DNA from: Lytechinus variegatus
Taxonomy: Eukaryota; Echinodermata; Echinoidea; Temnopleuroida; Toxopneustidae
DNA: 64,000 nucleotides
Assembly: GCF_018143015.1 (NCBI RefSeq)
Contig: NC_054741.1
Location: 7,566,683-7,630,682, forward strand
Direction: 5' to 3'
Part shown: in pieces, positions 55,871-64,000 of the stretch
Numbering within the stretch: the stretch's first letter is position 1
Layout: each line of letters starts with the position of its first letter
Translations under genes and position numbers: made by a program
The notes under the pieces: generated by a model
What the model was told of the DNA's origin: nothing
Seen by the model: only the letters and a program-made list of their open reading frames with translations
The model's database searches: none

Positions 55871-58009
55871 GCATGATTTCTGATAAAGAATTACACTCAC
55901 TTAATTTTGTAAAGAAAGATGCTCTTAGGGCCTTCATATAGGTTTTCCCGCTCGAGTTTAAAGTTCAACTTTTGAACCTATTGGGAATATTGTGATACAT
56001 TGTTTATAATGCTCCTGTGTTGCCGTTTGAGGGCATGTATGGTAGCATAATTAAGGATTTCCTTACAGCTTCCTAGGCGGATACCCCTTATGACAATTTA
56101 GCTACACTGATATGTTAAGTCCATAAATGTCAAACTTTGTCGGGAATGTGTGAACTCTTCAATTTGTAATCCTCGGAAAGATGGTGGATGATTTTCCTCA
56201 CACGACCGCCCCCCCCAAAAAAAACCTGTCTTCACTGGTCCTCATTGTATAATTTCTCTATATGCCCCCTTTTCTCTCTCCCTCCCTCCCTCTCCATCTC
56301 CCCCATCTCCCATTTATGTGATACGTAGGTCTCAGTAGTTTGCGCCAATTAGGACAGCATTTTGTATTTCAACGAGTAATGATTACCTTTCCATTCATAT
56401 TCTGTAATTTTGTAATCCATTGTTGACGTTTTCATAGGTTTTCATTGTTAATGTTAACTTGGTTTTAATTTTTCTGGTACAATGGCTTCTAAATCATGCT
56501 CAAATCTATTTGAGGTGTTGCCAGACATACAGGAGCGGATATAAAGTGGGTGGGGGCAGGGGTACGTGCCCCCTCCCCGCTTGCCCGTTGATGAGATGTG
56601 ACTCTGTTTTTGCTGTGAGGATCTGCCCCTCCAAACAGGCAATGAATGCGCATACCTGGGAAGCCTCAGAACTAGACCATGAATGAACAATTTCCTATTT
56701 TCTTTTTTATCATTTCCAATTGAGGAACTATTGGTTGGAGGTTATATTATCAAAGCGACAATTGATAAAGTGGAACAATCGAAATTATAGATCAAAAGAG
56801 TGTGAATAGCGAGGTATGCTTTAGTTTTTACATGGTGTTCTGGTTTTGTTTGCGTCACCTCAAGTTGCGGATAATTGAATATTATTTGACTTTATAAGGC
56901 GGAAAAATAACTGTTGGATGAAACAAATCAAACGAACATGACAAAAGTAATTATTTTTGGAGGTGAAACATCTGGCATTTTTTCTAACCGTACGTAGTAC
57001 CAGCAAGTCTACGGATTTATGCAATTGAAAGAACTGATATTTTTCCAGATTTGCAATTCATTGTTACCGTATTGGGATACATGAAAAGACATCCGATTTG
57101 AGTGACGATTTTTAAATGCTACATAAAAAAAACGAAATACATGCATGAAACGTCAAAAATTGCCCCCCCCCCCCCCCGCTGTATAGGACTGTTTCACAAA
57201 GTTATTGGTGAAGTTATGCAATACTTTATGAATGACTGGAACATGTTTCCGGGTATTAAAATAAGTTTCTCGGTCATTCGATTCCCAGCAGCTTAAATTG
57301 AAATACTATCTTTAAAGATAATATAAGCGTTTAAATGCAAACTTCGCCATTATTTTGTCTAGAACTTTTAAACATTTTCTGGAACACATTGTGGACTACA
57401 TTCGTCATCTGCACTAAATCTTTTAACATGGATGACCTGTATTTGGAAGGAGGTTCCTAAATTAAAAACGGAAGACTGACAACATAAATATGTGCCCTAT
57501 TCCGCTGAATCATGAAATCAAATTGATTATATCTTCTCCTTATTTTAATCGCAGACAAACTGGATACAGTCCAGAATGATCAGGGGAGCTGAATGATTAT
57601 TTTGCTTTTAGCAAATAAGATGCAAGTATTTCGGTAGCTTAGTTGTTGGAAATTACCATCCATTTCCTGAAATTATCTTCAGATTTAGATTCAAATTTAC
57701 AACTGCCATAGTTTTACATAATTCAAATTCATATTGACCACCTATTTTCATTTTATAATGGTAGATTTAAAAAAAAAACATTCTCAAGTTATGTCATGAA
57801 AAACTGCTTACATTTCAAAGTCAGTACAGTTATCGTCGTTGTCAAGTCGACATGCTTCACAAAGTATGTGAACTAAGAAAGTTATCTAATATTTTTATGT
57901 AATGTCAATATATTTGTATCTCTTTTATGGTACACAGCTTGCGATGCAGCTTGTATGGTATAGCAAACAATATTCATCCTCATTTAGTTTGATGAGGAAC
58001 GCCTGAGCC
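55871..58009. other. Non-coding stretch
   Basis: Contains a hAT-like left end (CAGGAGCGGATATAAAG) near 56530, a C run at about 57163, and a partial relative of the 36449 MITE at about 57187-57250. No gene. Confidence 0.45.
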
Positions 58010-58190
58010 TACACTTTAAAAACGCTGTATATTAAGTCCGTCACTCTAGCATCAAATTGTTTAAAGTTTGAAACAAGTTATTTATTTTGTTTAACAAGAT
58101 GTTGAAGAAGTTAAAAAAACTTCTAAAAATTTTTTAAAGAACTTGTTTTGGAGGGACGGGTTTAAATTGCATGATTTTTTTTACTGTGTA
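58010..58190. mobile_element. TACAC-ended MITE
   Basis: Left end TACACTTTAAAAACGCTG, right end TTTTTTTTACTGTGTA. The right end is shared with 46321-46468. The interior has AAACAAGTT and AACTTGTT words in opposite orientation. Confidence 0.58.
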
Positions 58191-59610
58191 TAAATAACTT
58201 ATCACTTGCATGAAAAATAATTTGCCCTTCAAAAAAGTGACTTCTGACGTTAGAAGATGAGTCTATTTTAAATTGACAGCATCCAACAACCCCTCCGTGT
58301 ATTTACCCCAAAAAATTATATTGTCGACCACCATGCCTATAATAAATTGACATAATAATTATGCGGAAATAGATATTCAAAATGGGTTTCCCTCTACGCT
58401 TGGCCATGTTGGCAGGGCACTTCGATGGCGTTGCCAGAGCTGGAATAGGGGGCACTTTGGTGACATTTAACCGCTGATTAAGACGTTTATCTATTCTTAG
58501 TATGATTTAACGGAGATTGACGGCAACCGGGATACCCGTTTCCGATCTTTTACGAAGTATAGTTAGTGATTTCATGCTGTTATATTACAGAAGGGGCGGG
58601 GTGAACGGGCAGGAGGCCGTGTCGAGCCAGTCAAAAATGTTCCCATTCCAACAGGGGCAAAATTATGAAGATCGAATTTGTCAATCCTGGCTGAAGTGGA
58701 TATTTTGAAATTGAGGTTGAATAATGAAAGTGATTATGCCATATTTTCCGAACTAGCTGTGGACCATTAGTATGAGACTAGTATATCAAAGAGCTCCTTT
58801 CAGCATTTTTCTTTTTAACTCATTCAGGAGCTTCGATCTCTTGCATGCAATGATCAAGTGTGTTTGGTCATCCTCCCAGGATGAGCTGGAAACACCACAT
58901 GTATATCTGCGATTACAGAATCACCCACTTTTGCCCCCCCCCCCCCTTAAAGAGCAGAGCCACTGTCATGGAGTCCAGTATTATGTGAAGAAGAAAAAAT
59001 GCTTGTCAAAAGTTTGTAATTCTAGCGATCAAAGTATGTTTTCTTAAGATCAACGTGTCAGTTGTTAATTCATAACTGTATATATAATATCTATATTTAC
59101 TCAACAATGTCTTTACTTATGAGACAATATTGTCAATAACGTCGAGCAGATTAAGTTGAATCTCGAAGTCTAATGTATTGTTTGCTCAATCAATATGAAT
59201 TACAAAGAAAAAGTTTTTTCTCAGTATAGACATGGAAAAAGCATGGTTTGGTAAACTAGGCACCAGTGGTCATTATGGTATAATATGCAGTGATTATTCC
59301 GATTCATGCTTTAAGCTCATATTATTCTACTTGTATATCATGCCAATTGGAAACGACTCCAGACCGACAAAATTATTCATTATTTTCAATGCCACCGATC
59401 GGTTCATAGCGGGGTTGCTGGATTTTTTTAGATGTTATAATAATGTATATAATTAAGATTCGTTTACAAAAATATCACACAGCCGACAACGGCCATGTTG
59501 ACATATCCCTGTTTAGGTTTTTTTTTATTATTTTGTCTTTAGTCTGAAGTTGGATTGTTGTTGGACTGAGCGTCATAGAGTCGGTCTGCTGTCAGATTTA
59601 TGTCTAATGC
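58191..59610. other. Non-coding stretch
   Basis: No domain-bearing frames; a C run at about 58936-58947. Confidence 0.45.
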
Positions 59611-59715
59611 CAACGTCACACTGGCCCAACCGACCCCAGACCGACTAAAGCTATTACGTCATTCACCAAAGGCAAACCCTCAGTCGGTTCGGAATCGGTA
59701 TCGTTTGTGTGACTG
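59611..59715. mobile_element. Short inverted-repeat element
   Basis: CAACGTCACACTGGCCCAAC..GACCGACT is mirrored imperfectly by AGTCGGTTCGGAATCGG..TTTGTGTGACTG, about 105 bp in total. The neighbouring 60100-60360 region is rich in TCCGAT/GTCTG words, possibly older relatives. Confidence 0.5.
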
Positions 59716-60389
59716 CATATGTATATGTTGGCATGTCAGTATGCATGAGACTGACATCGGTTAACAGTTAATGGCGTATATTTTGTGCAAAGACTTATCT
59801 GTTGGCGTCGGTCACGGTTGACTCGATAATTATGTTAGGTTCTCGGTCCTGTATCTCTGTTGAATCCGTTTTGTATCATCATGTTATTATTGATTATTTC
59901 GCCAATGAAAATTATACCAAATTGGTACAATATAATGCAGCACATAATACACATAACAGAGTATAGATTGACTGCCAGTGTCAAATAAAGTTAACTGAAT
60001 TATTGTAGTCAATAAAGACCTTTTTGTCACAATTAAGTTTAAATGTGCCCTTCTGATTCGTGATCAGGTTGCGTTTAATTATAACCGTTATAGTACAACG
60101 AGCCCCTGCTGTTGGTTTGCCTGTCCGGTTTTTCTCTTTCCGATATTTTTCTGTCCGATGTTTGCCTTCTGGCATGTCTGGTGTTTGTTCGATTTTTGTC
60201 CATCCGACATTATCCGATAATAGTCTGACCGATTTTGTTTGCCGATATGTGTGTATCCGATGTCCGATGCTTTGTGTTGATATGATTTTGGTGTATTGTC
60301 AGCATGGTATGTATCTGGTCTCAGTCTGTCGTCAATGTCTGGTGTATCAGTCAATTTTCTAGTAGACTTATGTCTGAACTATTATACAT

Positions 60390-60548
60390 GGGGCCCTCTA
60401 CAGAGAGATTCGCGTTTAAAGTCAACAAGAAATCTAGCATAAGTCATTTATTCATGTTAATGTTTAACATTCGTTGAAAAAAAGTGTTTGATTTGATTTC
60501 TTCTAGTTGCGTTCGATTACAACTCTCTCTCTCTCTCTCTCTGCACAG
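60390..60548 (+). mobile_element. MITE family B, diverged copy
   Basis: Left end GGGGCCCTCTACAGAGAGATTCGCGTTTAAA parallels the family B end in spacing and sequence (GGGCCCGTTGCAG, GCGTTTAAA). The right part has AGTTGCGTTCGATTACAACT followed by a CT run in place of the canonical CTTTCTGC end. Confidence 0.65.
60523..60542. repeat. CT microsatellite in a MITE end
   Basis: About ten CT dinucleotides at the position where family B normally has ACTCTTTCTGC. Confidence 0.8.
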
Positions 60549-60701
60549 AGTCTCAGATGTAATGACACTGATCCTTCTGCATGTCTCAAATACTGTTACC
60601 ATAAGTCTGTTTCATTCTGTTAGCGATTTGTCTGGTGCGGACCCGGTTTGTTTAGTGTGCTGTGAGTTTAGTGTCATTGGTTGACAAGAGTCCGGGGTGT
60701 C

Positions 60702-60873
60702 GGGGAGCATGTCATCAACATTCGTCATCCGACTAGTTTTCAAATCTGACATCTTTCCTAGATTGTGACTGGCTGAAGATCATAGAAGCTCGACTGTTAC
60801 TATGGTAACTCTCGGATAAAATAAATTTTGTTGCATAAAACATCCGACAAGCGCTTTCGTGAAACGCTTCCCC
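60702..60873. mobile_element. MITE family A, copy 2 (inverted relative to copy 1)
   Basis: GGGGAGCATGTCATCAACAT at the left and GTGAAACGCTTCCCC at the right, with GTTACTATGGTAACT and CCGACA words matching copy 1 (1255-1413) in reverse orientation. 172 bp. Confidence 0.72.
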
Positions 60874-62913
60874 TGTTTGAATCAGAGGGCTAAGGATCGA
60901 AGGGAAGTGGGAAAAAAGAAAGATCAAAGCTTTACCCGACTGCTCTTTTGTCGACCTGGGCGAATGATCAAATTGAATTATGACGGAAGTGCAGTATTTT
61001 CCTCATGTTTCAACATTATCTCGAAGAAAAGAACTTGAAGCGGATCATCCGGACCAAAACAGTCGGCAAACATTGCCGCATAACAATTCTTAAAGATCAA
61101 AACTGAAACAGTTTTTTCATCTCGTCTGCAGAAGAGTCCACAGTTCATTACGATACCTTAATGCCCACTGGATTTTTGCACTATGCAACAATTTTTATTA
61201 AAACGGTTTTTTTTCTCTCCTGAGTTTCTTTACAGTGGGAAAGGCATTATGGTATTTTCTCGTTATGCCGCGCAAACTCTGCATTCTATTTTGAACATGT
61301 GGGAACCCCTAACCAAAGACCCTAACATGAATAAACAGTGCACTATTGACGTAGGATAGCATTAGCAAACGGAGAGTGTGATCCGCACTTCACCTTAAAT
61401 GTTTGTATTTCCCATTGCCACCCTTTTACCAATTGTCTGACTCTGTTCTACACAAAGAGGGCAAAGAAATCTGTATTGTATTCGTTCTTGTTCATGAACG
61501 AGGTGCGTGGCGATGGTGTCGTTCTCCACACATTTTCGACAGTACATGGGACCGTACTATAATGTTCATTTGTATTCGGTGTCAAATAAATGTTGTCGTA
61601 CAAGTTTGATAGGCGCTATACTGTTTGATTGATAAGTTCAAGAATGTATTGAAGCCTAAGGAATGTTTTCTCCCCGATATCGGATGATGAATTATTTTAT
61701 TGCCTTGTGTTGTCTGGGGTGATCGAGGAGAAAATATAACATTCTTCAGGCCGAGTAATTCCTCCTTTTAGCAACCTTAAGTTTTCTGATAAATGAATAC
61801 ATATATTTCTTGCTCAATCTGCCAATTTCTAACCTTTAAAAAACACAGATCTATTCCCTGTAATCATGGTAAAGATATATTGCCGTGTTCTGATAATTCA
61901 CTATAAGTAAATAATTACCGTTGTTGATGGTAATGGGACAAACTATTACTTCCAAGGTCATCTGGATATACATATAGCTATCTTTGCTAAGGGAAATAAT
62001 ATAATATGTAATTTATATCATATTAGGAAGTGACGAAACGTCACATCACGGTTATCACGGCCATCACCTGAAAAGTTTATGCTATTTGAATAGGGCCTAC
62101 TTATATATTATCTCGGTTTGGAGGTAAATTGCAACATCTCTCATTTTGAGGGATCAGCGAAAAAAAAAAATAACGACCCAAACTTTCATCATGTGACCAT
62201 GATGACGTAACGAACTTTTGACCAATCGTACAGCAATACCAATACGGTGTGGAACAAGATGCTCTCTGTGCATTTTAAGCCACTGCTCACATGCTCACGC
62301 TATCACGTCTATCTCAGCTCCAAGACCAGAAAAAGTGTTGGCCTATTGTTGCACCTGTAACAGGTGCTTCAAAACCGGAAAGGGGCGTTGTCGCGCCTGT
62401 AAAAGACGTTCCAAGAGCCAGTAAACTAGGAAATTCTTGCACTTGTAAAGATGGTAAATTTTGCTTCAAGAACCACTTAGTTAAGATTTTGATATTTTTT
62501 TCATCTTCGTCTTCCATTCCTCTTTGCCTGATGTAATAACTGATACACATACTCCTCACGATTATTAATGTAATGACACTCGTCTATGAATTCTTCATGG
62601 ATTAGGCACGATAAATATCCCTTTTTACTCTAGATTTGTGAATAACAGTTAATCCGAATTAGCCAAATCCCAAATCCGATGTCGATAATCTTTCTGTTAA
62701 TCCTATTTGATCACACTTTCGAAAAGGGTTGCGATTGACGCTGTCTGGGTGAATCCTTATGACTATCTTGGATGTCTGTTTGTTGTAATGTTTGAAGGTG
62801 ATATACCTAACACCCAATCTAATAAAAAATTATAAAGGTCGAGTAAAAGTTTACCCAATATGGACAGATTTGTGTTTGGTGGGTAAAATATATGTCGAAA
62901 AATGAGGTAAAAT
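60874..62913. other. Non-coding stretch
   Basis: No supported gene. 62330-62450 holds a short internal repeat (GCACCTGTAA, GCGCCTGTAA, GCACTTGTAA) that gives a Cys-rich frame; see findings. Confidence 0.45.
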
Positions 62914-63190
62914 GGAGCGTTGTGGCCCTGTGGATTAGTCTTCGGACTTTGAAACAGAGGGTCGTGGGTTCGAATCACAGCCATGGCGTAATTTCCTTCA
63001 GTAATAAACTGATCCACAATGTGCTGCACTCAACCCAGGTGAGGTAAATGGGTATCCGGTAGGAAGTAATTCCTTAAAAAGCTGTGTGCGCTATATGAAC
63101 GCCTAGCTTAGCCGGGTAATATAGGAGCGCCTTGAGCACCTAACAAGGTGGATATGTGCGCAATATTAATACCCTATATTATTATTATTA
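62914..63190 (+). mobile_element. tRNA-derived SINE, apparently full length
   Basis: A tRNA-like head starting GGAGCGTTGTGGCCCTGTGG with box B GGTTCGAATCA (62967-62977), a body with CAACCCAGGTGAGGTAAATG, GGTATCCGGTAGGAAGTAAT, GTGCGCTATATGAACGCC and AACAAGGTGGATATGTGCGC, and an ATT-repeat tail. The body is shared with 46968/47797 and 48806. Transcribed by RNA polymerase III and mobilised by a partner LINE (family knowledge). Confidence 0.85.
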
Positions 63191-64000
63191 AAATTCTTGC
63201 TTTATGCATGTTATGTGTCTGTTTTTAATTCAACGTATTTTAGATTAAAATAGTATGTTTTTTTTATTTTACCCAACAAACAAGGCCTTTTAAACCCAAA
63301 GTTTGATTATCATGTTTATAGAGTGCATCAAGTGAAAGCATTCTTACGTAAGTGCAGTTAAGATTTCAAACTGCATTTTACTTAGATTCAAAGTTCAAAG
63401 ATGATTAATAATACCTTCATATAAGTCATGTCATATCTTCAAGTAACGTTTAGGCCTTCCAGTCCTTTAAAACTAATTTATGACTAACTACACAATGAAT
63501 GGTACCTTTTCGCACCAGTTAAGAATCAAACCGATATTTGTTTCACACTGATTAGTGTTGCTTAAATGTTTAAATCTGGTGTTAGCCTATATGTGGTGCT
63601 GTTTCAACACCTCTGGTGTGTTCCTACATTATATATATAGCGAGCTGGTCTTAAATTAACACCGGTGTTTTCGCAGTGTTATAGCAACTTATTAGTGATT
63701 AATAAATCTGCGTCAGGTATGGCTTTATTTCTTAAATATGATAGTTATGAAAAAAATACTTGTGGAAAAATGTTAATAATTTTTGACACCGGTGTTTTTG
63801 CAGTGAAATGTTGTGCGATTGTTCTCTATCCATATGCAAACCTCATTTTATTTTTTAAGAAGTTGTTAGCTGCATAACGCTAAAATTTTCATTAACAAAG
63901 TCGTGTTTTTTTTTATTAAATCTTCCCAACCTCTAAATAGCAATTTTATATAGAAAAGTCATTTTTTCATGACTCCTCTTTATCTGAAAAAAATCTTTTT
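63191..64000. other. Non-coding stretch with ACACCGGTGT repeats
   Basis: ACACCGGTGTTTTCGCAGTG at about 63659 and ACACCGGTGTTTTTGCAGTG at about 63786 are 127 bp apart. Related GGTGTT/AACACC words lie at 63580-63620. No gene before the window ends. Confidence 0.55.

Overview
This is animal nuclear DNA: AT-rich and gene-poor, packed with non-LTR retrotransposons, tRNA-derived SINEs, short inverted-repeat DNA elements, satellite-like arrays and microsatellites. The repeat types (CR1/L2-like LINEs, a LINE with a fused PHD finger, a SINE ending in an ATT tail, the GTCTCACCTGCA element carrying AGGTCA-rich tandem units, short elements with CAGGGGCGG-type ends) fit a marine deuterostome, most likely an echinoderm such as a sea urchin. 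That assignment is inference from repeat style; no diagnostic host gene is complete here.

Layout. 1-1250: 3' end of a CR1/L2-like LINE on the plus strand. 1255-1706: a cluster of three MITEs from two families; both families recur side by side at 60390-60873. 2836-5703: CTA and TCA microsatellites. 5.7-9.2 kb: a hAT-type MITE with perfect 8-bp target duplications, a pair of CTCF-like motifs, and candidate host exons, including a good Ig-like C2-set candidate at about 8040-8326. 9379-13400: a nearly full-length LINE on the minus strand, broken by one frameshift and one late stop. 13440-19530: two consecutive long-unit tandem arrays. 19527-26291: a 1.32-kb segment holding an L1-type ORF1 (coiled coil plus RNA-binding domain, no ORF2) in tandem duplicate; the second copy is split by a roughly 4.1-kb PHD-endonuclease-RT LINE whose single ORF is broken by one TGA.

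26-64 kb is mostly non-coding. It holds hAT-type MITEs (28152, 33737, 34404, 39937), a foldback element (32128), two copies of an element loaded with nuclear-receptor DR1 sites (37366, 43852), SINEs (one split by two nested DNA elements near 47 kb), a CpG-rich island with a possible first exon (about 49450-50051), and several TACAC-ended MITEs. Host coding content is limited to exon candidates at 7860, 8040, 35344 and 50010; none is proven.

The most interesting signals are: the transposable element that spreads arrays of perfect AGGTCA-A-AGGTCA (DR1) nuclear-receptor sites; a hAT-type element with a 110-bp tandem array whose units each carry a variant of the GCGCGAAGCGC mini-hairpin motif; the ORF1-only tandem unit; and the target-site duplications that tie several G-rich short elements to the hAT superfamily.
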